Assembly (NCBI GenBank): GCA_028820845.1
Contig: JAPPII010000033.1
Coordinates: 1 to 64,000 of the forward strand
Direction: 5' to 3'
Origin: Candidatus Poribacteria bacterium
Lineage (GTDB): Bacteria; Poribacteria; WGA-4E; WGA-3G
DNA length: 64,000 bases
This document shows positions 18,658-27,122 of this stretch, piece after piece. Every line of letters begins with the position of its first letter. Position 1 is the first letter of the stretch. A program made the position numbers and the translations under genes. The notes under the pieces are model-generated. The model did not search any database. It was given only the letters and a program-made list of their open reading frames with translations, and had not been told where the DNA came from.

Positions 18658-19764
18658 ATGAAAACATACAAGTATAAGTTCGGGAATCCATCTAATTTGA
18701 TACGTCTTGGCAACCTGCTTGATGATATGTGGCAAGTGCATGAATACTTCCATAAGTGGCAGCGACAACGCTATAAAGACGGTTTGCCGTATGCGAACTA
18801 TAACGCGATGGCTGCACACTTGACGGAATGCAAGCGAACCACGTATCCACATTGGAACGCCTTGCCGAGTCAAGCTATGCAAGAAGAATTGAGACGTATT
18901 GATGCTGCGTATCAGCGTTTTTTCAAGAAACTTGGCGGTAGACCACACATCAAGCCGAGACATAAATTCAAGTCCTTCACGCTCAAACAATCGGGTTGGA
19001 AAATCAGAGAGAATCGACTCACGATAACCTTGCGGCATTGGGACGCTGGCAAGTGGAAACGCGATCCTGTGCCCTATACCTTTTTCAAACATCGTGAGTT
19101 TCATGGGAATATCCGTCATATCACAATCAAGCGCGATGCGTGCCATGACTATTGGCTGTGTATCACAACCGACTTTCAAGCAACCGAACCTTTGCCAACA
19201 ACCGGTGAAAACGTTGGGGCAGACTTTGGTATGAAAGACGCATATTTGACACTTTCGACGGGTGAGAAGATCCAACACCCACAACCGTTGAAACAGTCTT
19301 TGAACAAACTGCGGTCTCTCAACAAAAGCCTTTCGCGTAAAGTCAAAGGGTCTAACGGTTGGTGGCGTGCCGTCCGGGACCTCGCACGCCTCTATCGCAA
19401 AGTTGCTAATCAACGCCTTGATTTTCAGTCGAAACTGGCGGCCGACTTGTGCGAGCGATTTGATACGATCGTGCTTGAAACGCTGAACCTTGACGGCATG
19501 AAACGCTTGTGGGGACGTAAGGTCTCTGACCTCGCTTTTTACCAGTTTGTTGAGATATTGAAGTTCAAGTGTTTCAAACATAAGCGTGAGTTCCGTCAAG
19601 TCGGACAGTGGACTGCCACAACAAAACCGTGTTCGGATTGTGGGCATCCCAACGAAAATCTTTCTCTCTCTGATAGACAGTGGACGTGTCCTGAATGTGG
19701 TTCACACCACGATAGAGACGTAAACGCTGCGATAAACATTTTGCAGGCAGGGATAGCTGCCTGA
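18658..19764 (+). CDS. tnpB: TnpB RNA-guided nuclease (IS200/IS605 family)
   Basis: A 368-residue TnpB, a typical length. The RuvC residues are Asp189 (in GADFG), Glu274 (in IVLETLNL) and Asp354 (in HDRDVNAAINIL). A zinc finger uses Cys325, Cys328, Cys344 and Cys347 (CSDCG and CPECG). All catalytic residues are present, so it should be an active nuclease. Known TnpB proteins cut DNA at sites chosen by an omega RNA made from the element's right end, which helps keep the element in place after TnpA excises it. No ribosome site is obvious before the ATG. The gene runs opposite to both neighbours. A long open frame on the other strand is a shadow. Confidence 0.93.
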   Translation: MKTYKYKFGNPSNLIRLGNLLDDMWQVHEYFHKWQRQRYKDGLPYANYNAMAAHLTECKRTTYPHWNALPSQAMQEELRRIDAAYQRFFKKLGGRPHIKPRHKFKSFTLKQSGWKIRENRLTITLRHWDAGKWKRDPVPYTFFKHREFHGNIRHITIKRDACHDYWLCITTDFQATEPLPTTGENVGADFGMKDAYLTLSTGEKIQHPQPLKQSLNKLRSLNKSLSRKVKGSNGWWRAVRDLARLYRKVANQRLDFQSKLAADLCERFDTIVLETLNLDGMKRLWGRKVSDLAFYQFVEILKFKCFKHKREFRQVGQWTATTKPCSDCGHPNENLSLSDRQWTCPECGSHHDRDVNAAINILQAGIAA

Positions 19765-19850
19765 CGGTGGAGACGGCATCAGACGGTCGACTCTTTGAGG
19801 AAACCGCACTGTCTACGAAGCCGAAGCCCCAACCTTTAGGTTGTGGGTGC
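19650..19850 (+). ncRNA. probable omega RNA region at the element's right end
   Basis: In known TnpB elements the guide RNA scaffold overlaps the 3' end of tnpB and ends at the right end, with the guide taken from flanking DNA. Here the tnpB 3' end, about 85 bases of non-coding DNA and the terminal hairpin at 19827-19847 are in that position. The first guide bases would then come from the 3' end of the vWA gene. The call is from position and the hairpin only. Confidence 0.4.
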
Positions 19851-19852
19851 TA

Positions 19853-21454
19853 TCACTCCCTATCTGAGGCTTTAAAGCGAGTGGCTCGACTCACGAGATG
19901 CATGAGTTCGTCCACCTGCTCGTTGTGGATTCGGCGTGTGATACCTCTAAGACTTTGCGATACCGCTGCCAAACTTCCATCCCGTGCCCAAGGACTCTCA
20001 CGCAGAATTTCTGCGAATTCTGCTACAGTCGCTGCGAGTTGAAATTCAGCGGATGCCGCTTCAAAGGTACGGTTCGACTGTGTTGTGGAAATTTCCTTGT
20101 TAATTTCCGAGGGACGATGGGTATCTGGATCCTTGTAGCGTATAGAGACAGTCGCCAAATGTCCTCTGGCACCTTCAGAGAGTTCAATTTCATAGAGTGC
20201 CGTGACGCTATGACCTGCGCCGATTTCTCCACCATCTGCCCTGTCATCTCGGAAGTCTTCATGGTCGAGGCGACGGTTTTCATAGCCGATCAGACGGAAA
20301 CGGTTGACGACTCGTCGATTGAATTCGACTTGGACCTTTGCATCTTTGGCAATGAGTTGTAACGTTCCCGTCAGGTTCTCAACAAAGACGCGTTTCGCTT
20401 CGTTGAGGGTATCCACATAAGCGTAACTACCGTTGCCGTTATCGGCGAGTTGCTCCAAGAGGACATCGTTGAAATTCCCCATGCCGACCCCGATTGTTGT
20501 GAGCGTAATCCCTTCTGCAACATGCCCGCGAACTTTTCTGAGTATAGCATCAGCGTCCGTTGCGTCAACGTTGGCAACGCCGTCGGAGCAGAGAATCACG
20601 CGGTTGATACTGCCAATCTTTGCATCGCGCAAGGCGAGACTATACCCAAGACGAAGTCCTTCATCAACATTGGTCGAATCCTCTGGTACGAGAGAATGGA
20701 TTGCTGCCAGAATTCCCTCGCGTCCCTCGATACCAGTATGTGGGAGGACAATTCGCGCTCGGGTACTGTAAGCAACAATAGCCACCTTATCCCTCGGACG
20801 GAGCTGTTCAACCAAAAGCGTTAGGGCACCTTTCACCAATTCTAACCGATTTTCGATAGCCACTGAACCGGAGACATCAATCACGAAAGTCAACAGAGCG
20901 TCCTTGCGGTTTTCTTCGGAAACCTTGCGACCTTGGATACCGATGCGCAGCAATTGGAATTGCTCACCATCTCGCGGCACTCGGAGACGTTTGCGATCTG
21001 GCGGCACTCGGAGTTGTTCGCCTCCACCAAATCGGGAGGGCACGCCCTCAATGTGAACGGCGAATGTTTCATCCCACGGTGATGGATAGTTGTAATCAAA
21101 AGCGTTAACAAATTCCTCTACCCGAACGGCTTCCGATGGCGGAAGGTATCCATCTTGGAGATAGCGTCGTGTGATGGAATAGGAGGCGGTATCAACATCC
21201 ATACCGAACGTCGAAAGGTGGTCATCCCTTGTATTAATAAATTGATTCGTGCCGTAATCCTTAAAGAAAACATCATTATAGGCGACATCGTTTGGTGGTG
21301 TCAATCCGCCGTAAGAGGAATATACCCCTGCTGACTCTGCCTCCATACTATCTTCAGCATCACCACCCCCGCAGCCCGTGTAGATAAAGAGCATCAATCC
21401 GTACATCATGAAGACAACACTTAATGTGTATACTGTTTTAAATTCAGTTTTCAT
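19853..21454 (-). CDS. von Willebrand factor A domain lipoprotein, YfbK-like
   Basis: A 533-residue lipoprotein with lipobox IYTGC near residue 28. The N-terminal part has FGMDVDTASYSITRRYL and VRVEEFVNAF, typical of YfbK-type proteins. The vWA domain (about 180-350) has a complete metal site: DVSGS, a Thr in STNVDEGL and SDGVANV. The C-terminal region fits DUF3520. Such proteins bind ligands through a metal-dependent adhesion site at the cell surface; the partner is unknown. Its TGA sits at the border with the TnpB element's right end, so the last residue or stop may come from the insertion. CTCC-rich DNA after 21454 gives a ribosome site on the minus strand. Confidence 0.85.
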   Translation of the reverse strand: MKTEFKTVYTLSVVFMMYGLMLFIYTGCGGGDAEDSMEAESAGVYSSYGGLTPPNDVAYNDVFFKDYGTNQFINTRDDHLSTFGMDVDTASYSITRRYLQDGYLPPSEAVRVEEFVNAFDYNYPSPWDETFAVHIEGVPSRFGGGEQLRVPPDRKRLRVPRDGEQFQLLRIGIQGRKVSEENRKDALLTFVIDVSGSVAIENRLELVKGALTLLVEQLRPRDKVAIVAYSTRARIVLPHTGIEGREGILAAIHSLVPEDSTNVDEGLRLGYSLALRDAKIGSINRVILCSDGVANVDATDADAILRKVRGHVAEGITLTTIGVGMGNFNDVLLEQLADNGNGSYAYVDTLNEAKRVFVENLTGTLQLIAKDAKVQVEFNRRVVNRFRLIGYENRRLDHEDFRDDRADGGEIGAGHSVTALYEIELSEGARGHLATVSIRYKDPDTHRPSEINKEISTTQSNRTFEAASAEFQLAATVAEFAEILRESPWARDGSLAAVSQSLRGITRRIHNEQVDELMHLVSRATRFKASDRE

Positions 21455-21649
21455 CAGAAATAACTCCCTTTATTCACGCTGCTGAACCTGCCTCAACTAT
21501 TTTTCCGGTATTCCTATATGCAATATATAACGAGTATCGGTGGAAAATGGTTGACATTAAGTTAGTGGCAGTCCACAATTACAAATAAGGTTAGTAATCA
21601 ATTATGCCGTGGTTTTGAATGTGCGATAATGCACGTCGCATGAATCAGA

Positions 21650-21712
21650 ATCAACGGTATGAATGCCGTATGGCATTCACCGGGTATTCATGCCTTAGTG
21701 GCATGAACCGGG
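21650..21712. repeat. double-hairpin dispersed repeat in a 380-bp gene-free gap
   Basis: In the gap 21455-21834, ATCAACGGTAT is followed by a perfect hairpin GAATGCC-GTAT-GGCATTC (21661-21678) and a second, TTCATGCC-TTAGT-GGCATGAA (21687-21707), then CCGGGG. Related copies lie near 60191-60215 (inverted) and 63590-63640. I see nothing else in this gap apart from start signals for the flanking genes. Confidence 0.6.
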
Positions 21713-21834
21713 GCGAGTACGCCGCAGAATCGCACGACTACAAACGCGATGTGTCGTCCCTCTCTTGTTAACTTATTAGATACTTAAACGGTATCAAATC
21801 TTCAACAATTATATTTTTCCCGACTTTGGAGACT

Positions 21835-23133
21835 ATGCCAGACTTAAATCCGATAGCAATCGAATTAAACGAACAGATTCAGACGACTACTCCTGTGGTT
21901 TTTGAACTACTCTCGGAGTTAGGGAGACGTATCTATCTACCGAAGGGCATCTTGAGTCAGACGGCAGAGGCGAATACAAAGGCAGACCGTTTCAACGCCA
22001 CGCGTGCGATTGCCTTAGAAGATGGCGACCTGATGCACCTTGCTGTTTCGCGCCGACTTGTGCCAGAATTATCGTTAGAAGGGGTCTATGGATACGCACC
22101 TGTCCTCGGTCAGCCTGAATTACGAGAGGCGTGGAAAACACATCTTTTGAAAGAGAATCCATCCCTCGCGGAGGCAACATTGAGTCTGCCAATTGTGACC
22201 AGTGGCATGACGCACGGGTTTAGTCTAATCGCTGAACTCTTCGTGGATACTGGGGACGTGCTTATCCTTTCAGATAAGATTTGGGGAAATTATCGTCTCA
22301 TCTTTGAGACAAAGGCGGGAGCAGCGGTTCAAACCTATCCGTTTCTCAACGCAGCAAACGGTTTCAATACACACGGCTTTCGCGACACCCTCACCAATAC
22401 CACGGGTGAAAAGTTACTGGTTCTTCTGAATTTTCCGCACAATCCGACCGGCTACGCCGTTACTCAGACAGAAGCAGCACAGATTGTAGATCCTATTGTG
22501 GCGCGTGCCGATAGGGGTTGCCGTATCCTTGTTATGATTGACGATGCCTATGCGGGTTTGTGGTATGATGCGTCTGTAATGCACGAATCGCTTTTTGGAG
22601 TGTTGGTCGGATGTCATCCGAATGTCGTTCCTATAAAAATAGACGGTGCGACGAAAGAGGAGTATGCCTGGGGGTTGCGCGTGGCGTTTCTTACCTTTGG
22701 GCTTGGAATGGCAGCGATGCAACCCCTCGAACAAAAGTTAAGTGGACTCATCCGATCAAATACCTCTGGCGCATCACAAGTCTCTCAAACGCTCGTCTTG
22801 GAAGCGATGCAAACGCCCGGCTACGCTGAGCAGAAACAGCAGAACTACGAAACTCTCAAGAGACGTGCGTTGAAGGTGAAAGAAGTAGCGTCTGCTTCGC
22901 GGTATGCGAAACTTTGGGAGGTATATCCGAGTCACGCCGGTTATTTTACGTGTCTGAACCTTAAATCTGGGAACGCCGAAGTGGTTCGGCAGCGGCTGCT
23001 TGACGATCACGGCATCGGCACGATTGCGCTGGGTGAGACGGGATTACGGATTGCGTATTCGTGTCTTGAGGTGTCGGATATTGAGGCGGTTTTTGAAGTG
23101 ATTGCGCGAGTGATTGAAGAGAGTGGAGGATAG
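21835..23133 (+). CDS. PLP-dependent aminotransferase, class I/II fold
   Basis: A 432-residue fold-type I PLP enzyme, probably a homodimer in the cytoplasm. NFPHNPTGY near 205 and DDAYAGL near 243 hold the cofactor ring, IDGATKEEY carries the Schiff-base lysine, and WGLRVAF holds the phosphate-binding Arg. It should move an amino group between an amino acid and a 2-oxo acid; the substrate is not clear. I prefer the ATG at 21835 over a TTG nine bases earlier, although GGAG lies only three bases before it, so the start is uncertain by three codons. Confidence 0.85.
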   Translation: MPDLNPIAIELNEQIQTTTPVVFELLSELGRRIYLPKGILSQTAEANTKADRFNATRAIALEDGDLMHLAVSRRLVPELSLEGVYGYAPVLGQPELREAWKTHLLKENPSLAEATLSLPIVTSGMTHGFSLIAELFVDTGDVLILSDKIWGNYRLIFETKAGAAVQTYPFLNAANGFNTHGFRDTLTNTTGEKLLVLLNFPHNPTGYAVTQTEAAQIVDPIVARADRGCRILVMIDDAYAGLWYDASVMHESLFGVLVGCHPNVVPIKIDGATKEEYAWGLRVAFLTFGLGMAAMQPLEQKLSGLIRSNTSGASQVSQTLVLEAMQTPGYAEQKQQNYETLKRRALKVKEVASASRYAKLWEVYPSHAGYFTCLNLKSGNAEVVRQRLLDDHGIGTIALGETGLRIAYSCLEVSDIEAVFEVIARVIEESGG

Positions 23134-23149
23134 GTTGCGTTCTAATGGA

Positions 23150-23175
23150 TAGGCGCGGTTGAGAGACCGCGCCTA
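23150..23175. repeat. palindromic repeat TAGGCGCGGT/ACCGCGCCTA
   Basis: A perfect 10-bp inverted repeat between the 3' ends of two convergent genes. It is well placed to stop transcription from either side but lacks T-runs. Same family as 11543, 14343, 35010 and 57692. Confidence 0.6.
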
Positions 23176-23196
23176 CCAAGTGTAATATATTGATAA

Positions 23197-23808
23197 CTAT
23201 TTTCCTGTCTTCAAGGCACCCCAGGTTGTGGTAACCTTTCCACTGGGTTCGACAGGTGTCGTCGGTAACGTGCCGACGGTTTTTCGGAAATAGACATCAT
23301 CTTCAACGTCGTTAGGACCCGCCCAGACCCAGTATGCCGTTGAATCGGGATCCTTCAAAGTTTGACGCATTGTATCTGCCCCGAATCCCCAGATACCACT
23401 ACCGAACTGATCAAGCTGCGTTGCGTTGTCCCAACCACTGTCATCAAAATCGGGTTGTTCCCAGCCGTCGTTCCGATCAGCGAGTGGTGGACCGGCATCC
23501 GCCTTCCAAGTATCATCGGACGGGATATAGGTATCGTCGTCAAGGATGACATCAAACAACGCACCCCCACGCCCAGCGGCACCGGGTTCAGCGTCGTGAA
23601 CGTAGACAGCGATAACGGCGTATCCGTCCGGCATGTCAAACTCGGTAATGCTCGCTTCCTGCCAGTTATTGCCGTCTGCAACCTCTTCCCCGTTAACAAA
23701 CCCCACCCAGGAGTTGTCGCCGTTGATACGAAGTGTTGCGCTCCAAACGTTTGGAACGATTAAAGCGAATGCTAAAATCAAAATTATTGGAACAAAAAAC
23801 TTTTTCAT
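23197..23808 (-). CDS. exported jelly-roll-like protein with conserved C-terminal tail (copy A)
   Basis: A 203-residue exported protein: a signal peptide (cleaved near AAs 22-23, after VWSA) and then a beta-rich domain. SWVGFVNGEEV and AVIAVYVHDAEPG follow the pattern of galactose-binding-like domains in which a small inserted group is held on the surface. It is a close paralogue of the gene at 23836, 27 bp away, so the pair is a tandem duplication. It ends VEPSGKVTTTWGALKTGK, the tail shared by five proteins or remnants here. Ligand unknown; a surface carbohydrate-binding role is inference. An AAGGAG site precedes the ATG. Confidence 0.75.
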   Translation of the reverse strand: MKKFFVPIILILAFALIVPNVWSATLRINGDNSWVGFVNGEEVADGNNWQEASITEFDMPDGYAVIAVYVHDAEPGAAGRGGALFDVILDDDTYIPSDDTWKADAGPPLADRNDGWEQPDFDDSGWDNATQLDQFGSGIWGFGADTMRQTLKDPDSTAYWVWAGPNDVEDDVYFRKTVGTLPTTPVEPSGKVTTTWGALKTGK

Positions 23809-23835
23809 CTGATTCTCCTTTATTATGTCAGAAAA

Positions 23836-24471
23836 CTACAAAGTTTCTCTCTTAATGCGTGCCCACGTCGTGGTGAGTTTGTCTTCAGGTTCAACGGAAA
23901 GTGTTCCGATAGTGTATCGGAAATAGATGTCGTCTTCGGCATCGTTGGGACCGCACCAGACCCAATTTGCTTCACATTCGGGGTCTTTGAGGATTTGTTC
24001 CATAATTGCAGCACCGAATCCCCAGATACCACCACCGAACTGTTCATAAATTTCGAGTTCATCTTCCCAGTCGCTGTCGTCGAAATCGACTTCCATCCAA
24101 TCATCTTTCCGATCGGCGATAGGTTCACCGGTATCGCACCGCCACCCCTCTTCACCGGTTCCGATGTAATCGGGTTTATCGTTGAGGATAATGTCAGCGA
24201 GGAAACCGCCTCTACCGGCAGCACCGGGCTCGGCATCGTGTACATAGACAGCGATCTGTGCGAAGCCTTTGTCAAGCTTAAATTCGCTGACAGTCGGGAC
24301 TTGCCAGTTTCCGCTTGCAGCGACCTCTTCACCATTAATGAACACAACCCAAGTGTTATCACCACTAACGCGCAATGTGCCTTTTGTTGGAGCAGCATCG
24401 ACTGTTTGTATCAGGAGCGTCCCGCTTAGGAAAAGCGTCAGGGTTAGATAGAATATTGATCGGTTTTTCAT
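23836..24471 (-). CDS. exported jelly-roll-like protein with conserved C-terminal tail (copy B)
   Basis: A 211-residue paralogue of the next gene downstream, with the same order: signal peptide, TWVVFINGEEV, AQIAVYVHDAEPGAAGRGGF, a DDSDWEDELE stretch, WGFGA, and YWVWxGPND-type ending near residue 165 (here NWVWCGPNDAEDD). It ends SVEPEDKLTTTWARIKRETL. The two share the fold but have drifted, so the duplication is not recent. An AGGTTT-type weak ribosome site precedes the ATG. Two hairpins lie upstream. Confidence 0.75.
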   Translation of the reverse strand: MKNRSIFYLTLTLFLSGTLLIQTVDAAPTKGTLRVSGDNTWVVFINGEEVAASGNWQVPTVSEFKLDKGFAQIAVYVHDAEPGAAGRGGFLADIILNDKPDYIGTGEEGWRCDTGEPIADRKDDWMEVDFDDSDWEDELEIYEQFGGGIWGFGAAIMEQILKDPECEANWVWCGPNDAEDDIYFRYTIGTLSVEPEDKLTTTWARIKRETL

Positions 24472-24487
24472 GAAAACCTCCGTAAAT

Positions 24488-24537
24488 GCACAGTTGGAAA
24501 CTGTGCTGATTGTATGTTATGGCACACGGCGTGTGCC
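24488..24537. repeat. two hairpins between exported protein and ATPase genes
   Basis: GCACAGT-TGGAA-ACTGTGC (24488-24506) and GGCACAC-GGC-GTGTGCC (24521-24537) are both perfect. They lie just after the stop of the DUF815 gene and before the exported protein gene on the same strand. They may set mRNA stability or termination between the two; there is no T-run. Confidence 0.55.
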
Positions 24538-24539
24538 TA

Positions 24540-25448
24540 TTACTTTGTTGTATCTGATTCAAGTGCTAACCGTCCAGCGAGGTCCGCGATGAACTGATAG
24601 GCGACGCGTCCGGAACGGCCACTTGAAGAGGCTTCCCACTCCAGTGCAGCGCGGTGCAACGCGTCCGTTGGAATGGATAGTTTGTGTTGTTGTGCGTAAT
24701 GAGAGACAATCTGCAAATAGGTGTCCTGTGAAATCCGTTGAAAAGCGAGACGCAACCCAAAGCGATCGCTCAATGAGACCTTTTCCTCTGTCGCTTCACG
24801 CGGATATAGTTCGTCTTCGTCGTTCTGTGGGTAGCGATTGTCGCGGACCTGTCGAGGCATCAGGTGCCGACGGTTTGAGGTTGCATAAATGAGAACGTTG
24901 TCTGGACAGGCGGAGATCCCGCCTTCCAACATCGCTTTCAACTCCCGATACTCCGGTTCGTCTTCGCTGAAGGCGAGGTCGTCGCAGAAGAGGATATAGC
25001 GTTCGGGACGTTCCCACACCATCTCGGCAATCTCTTGTAAATGGACAAGCCCCTCTTTACTCACACCAATTAATCGAAGTCCATCGTTGGCATAACGCGC
25101 CAGCATCCCCTTTACGAGTGAAGATTTACCCGTGCCGCGATCGCCCCATAACAGCACATGGTTGGCAGGTACGTCTTGGAGAAACTGACGGGTGTTCCTA
25201 TCGAGTTCCGAAGACTGTCGCTCTATTCCAATCAAGTCAGATAAGCGGACGATGTTCGGATGTTTGACAGGAATAAGGTGCCCTGATCCGTTTTGCGCTC
25301 GCCATCGGAAAGCGATATAATTATCAAAGCATTCACTTGATGCGTATGCCGTATGTGCTTCCAAACGGGTTAGCAAACCATCGGCTTTTTCAAGCAGTTG
25401 CATGAAAAATGGGAGAATGTCTGCCATCTCCTGATTTCTTTTTGACAT
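24540..25448 (-). CDS. DUF815-family AAA-type ATPase
   Basis: A 302-residue cytoplasmic P-loop ATPase of the DUF815 family. Walker A is GDRGTGKSS at 102-110. ILFCDDLAF is Walker B, YATSNRRHL is sensor 1, and LSDRFGLRL is the arginine-finger region. Members of this family have no settled role; an AAA chaperone or loader function is likely from the fold. Here it stands between an exported protein and a decarboxylase gene with no clear link. The start ATG at 25448 follows GGTGGTGAACT. Confidence 0.85.
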   Translation of the reverse strand: MSKRNQEMADILPFFMQLLEKADGLLTRLEAHTAYASSECFDNYIAFRWRAQNGSGHLIPVKHPNIVRLSDLIGIERQSSELDRNTRQFLQDVPANHVLLWGDRGTGKSSLVKGMLARYANDGLRLIGVSKEGLVHLQEIAEMVWERPERYILFCDDLAFSEDEPEYRELKAMLEGGISACPDNVLIYATSNRRHLMPRQVRDNRYPQNDEDELYPREATEEKVSLSDRFGLRLAFQRISQDTYLQIVSHYAQQHKLSIPTDALHRAALEWEASSSGRSGRVAYQFIADLAGRLALESDTTK

Positions 25449-25462
25449 AGTTCACCACCGAC

Positions 25463-27103
25463 TCAAATTTTTTCCGCTACCCGCTCTGCCAACTGAGTCA
25501 GTGCAGGTGACATGTCCAATTTATCAATTCTCGCCTCAATTAGGGCAAAGTGTTGTGTCTCAGCAAATGCTGCCTTCATGGCAGTTTCAAATTCACCTTC
25601 GGTCCGGGTAACAAACGCGATCCCGCTGCCGAAGAGTTCCGGCACACGGGTATAGTTCCAATTCTCTATATCATTAAAGGATCCATCAATGAAGGGTCGA
25701 ACAGTGCCATACCCCCGGTTGTTTAAAATCAACACAATCGGATTGAGCCTGTAGCGTATAGTCGTTGACAGTTCAGTGCCAGTCATTTGGAATGCGCCAT
25801 CACCTACGATGACAAGCGGTCGGGCTGTAGGGTTGCCAAGCTGTGCACCGATTGCAGCGGGAACTGCAAACCCCATTGAGGTATAGTAGGCAAGTGCGAT
25901 AAAATCGGTACGCGCCGGAAGTCGTAAGTCCGCAGCCCCCCAGAGGCTGTCACCAACATCAGGAATAATCGTCATGTCTTCACATATAAGCAGATTCAGG
26001 TGTTGAAATAGGCGTTGCATCGTAAGCGGTTGGTCGGGGACCATCTTAAAGGGTTCTGGCACTTCCATGACCCATTCTAAATCTATATCTCCGCGTTCTC
26101 GGAGTTGCGGAGAACACAAGTTATTGATAAAGTCCTCAAACGTGACATTTTCATACGTGGAGTAACGGACAGCGATCCTATCCGAGGTCGCATAAATACA
26201 GCGACTTCGTTCAAGTTTTGCCGTGTAAATCCCAAGGTTAACATCGGTCATGAAGGCACCAAGAATAATAACGCAATCGGAAGTCTCAACAAACATCGTA
26301 ACTTCATCTCTGCTCATCGCGCCACCATAAATACCTAAGTAGAGCGGATGTGCCTCCGGCATCACTGACTTGCCCAGTAATGTCGTCACCACAGGTATCT
26401 GTTTCGCTTCTGCAAGGCTGAATAGTTTGCTTTGGCAACCGAATCTGTGGAGCTCGGCACCCGCTAAAATAATCGGATTGTGGCTCTGGTTTATAAAATC
26501 AATGGCATCGGTTAAGGCAGCGTTCAACGTTTCTGGATCACTGTCATGTCCCATCGTTGAGGGACGTTGGTAGCCTGTCGCTTCCACATCCACCATATCT
26601 CTTGGCAACTCAATGTAGCCCGGACGCTTATGCCGATAGACAGCATCTATCACTCTGTCTATCTCATTAAAGGCGGTAAAGGCGTCGTCGAGGAGTGCTG
26701 ATGCAACGGTGATCTCGTCATAGATACGTTGTTGTGTATGAAAATCTCTGCCTTTATGGTGCAAAAGCGCGTCCTCACCGCGCTCTTTTATCGCTGGGCT
26801 GCCGCTGATGATAACCAGCGGCGACTTTTCAGCATAGGCAGCTGTGACAGCGTTGATCATAGATAATCCACCAACACCGTACGTTACACAGGCAGCCCCC
26901 ATACCCTTTATGCGGGCATAAGCATCTGCCGCATATCCTGCCGTTTCTTCTCGTGTCGTACCGATGTGTTGAATCGGACTTTTCTCTATCAGATCGAAAA
27001 GCAGCACAACATAATCACCAGGGATGCCGAAAATGTGGTCAACTCCGTAACTTTGCAGTTTTTTCAAAAGGTACTCACCTATAGTAGGCTGTTTATTTTC
27101 CAT
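25463..27103 (-). CDS. TPP-dependent 2-oxo acid decarboxylase (pyruvate/indolepyruvate type)
   Basis: A 546-residue TPP enzyme. Glu52 in TTREETAGYAADAYAR activates the cofactor, His115-His116 match the HH pair that separates pyruvate/indolepyruvate decarboxylases from acetolactate synthases, and GDGAFQMTGTELS with NNRGYG is the TPP/Mg motif. It should turn a 2-oxo acid into an aldehyde and CO2, leading to ethanol or auxin-type products. I start it at 27103, which has GGGGAT upstream; the longer frame to 27139 would overlap the HAD gene. It probably ends the operon Ldh2-HAD-decarboxylase. Confidence 0.88.
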   Translation of the reverse strand: MENKQPTIGEYLLKKLQSYGVDHIFGIPGDYVVLLFDLIEKSPIQHIGTTREETAGYAADAYARIKGMGAACVTYGVGGLSMINAVTAAYAEKSPLVIISGSPAIKERGEDALLHHKGRDFHTQQRIYDEITVASALLDDAFTAFNEIDRVIDAVYRHKRPGYIELPRDMVDVEATGYQRPSTMGHDSDPETLNAALTDAIDFINQSHNPIILAGAELHRFGCQSKLFSLAEAKQIPVVTTLLGKSVMPEAHPLYLGIYGGAMSRDEVTMFVETSDCVIILGAFMTDVNLGIYTAKLERSRCIYATSDRIAVRYSTYENVTFEDFINNLCSPQLRERGDIDLEWVMEVPEPFKMVPDQPLTMQRLFQHLNLLICEDMTIIPDVGDSLWGAADLRLPARTDFIALAYYTSMGFAVPAAIGAQLGNPTARPLVIVGDGAFQMTGTELSTTIRYRLNPIVLILNNRGYGTVRPFIDGSFNDIENWNYTRVPELFGSGIAFVTRTEGEFETAMKAAFAETQHFALIEARIDKLDMSPALTQLAERVAEKI

Positions 27104-27122
27104 CGGATATCCCCAAGTAAAA

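Larger units (their letters stand above)
18476..19850 (+). mobile_element. IS200/IS605-type element carrying tnpB only
   Basis: The left end carries an imperfect hairpin at 18476-18495 (CCCCTGCTTTAGCTTGCGGG) and the right end one at 19827-19847 (CCCCAACC, loop TTTA, GGTTGTGGG). Both share the CCCC...TTTAG...GGG pattern of IS605-type subterminal hairpins. Between them lie a promoter, a structured leader and tnpB. There is no tnpA, so mobility would need a TnpA in trans. The right end stops at the 3' end of the vWA gene. Exact ends are uncertain by about 20 bases. Confidence 0.75.

Noticed and set aside
18568-19647. 359-codon open frame on the minus strand across tnpB
   Set aside because: It has no family motif and no ribosome site, and it runs opposite to a tnpB with all catalytic residues, so it is a shadow.
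18658-19764. Possible Cas12 effector
   Set aside because: At 368 residues with IS605-type ends and no CRISPR array it is TnpB, not a Cas12.
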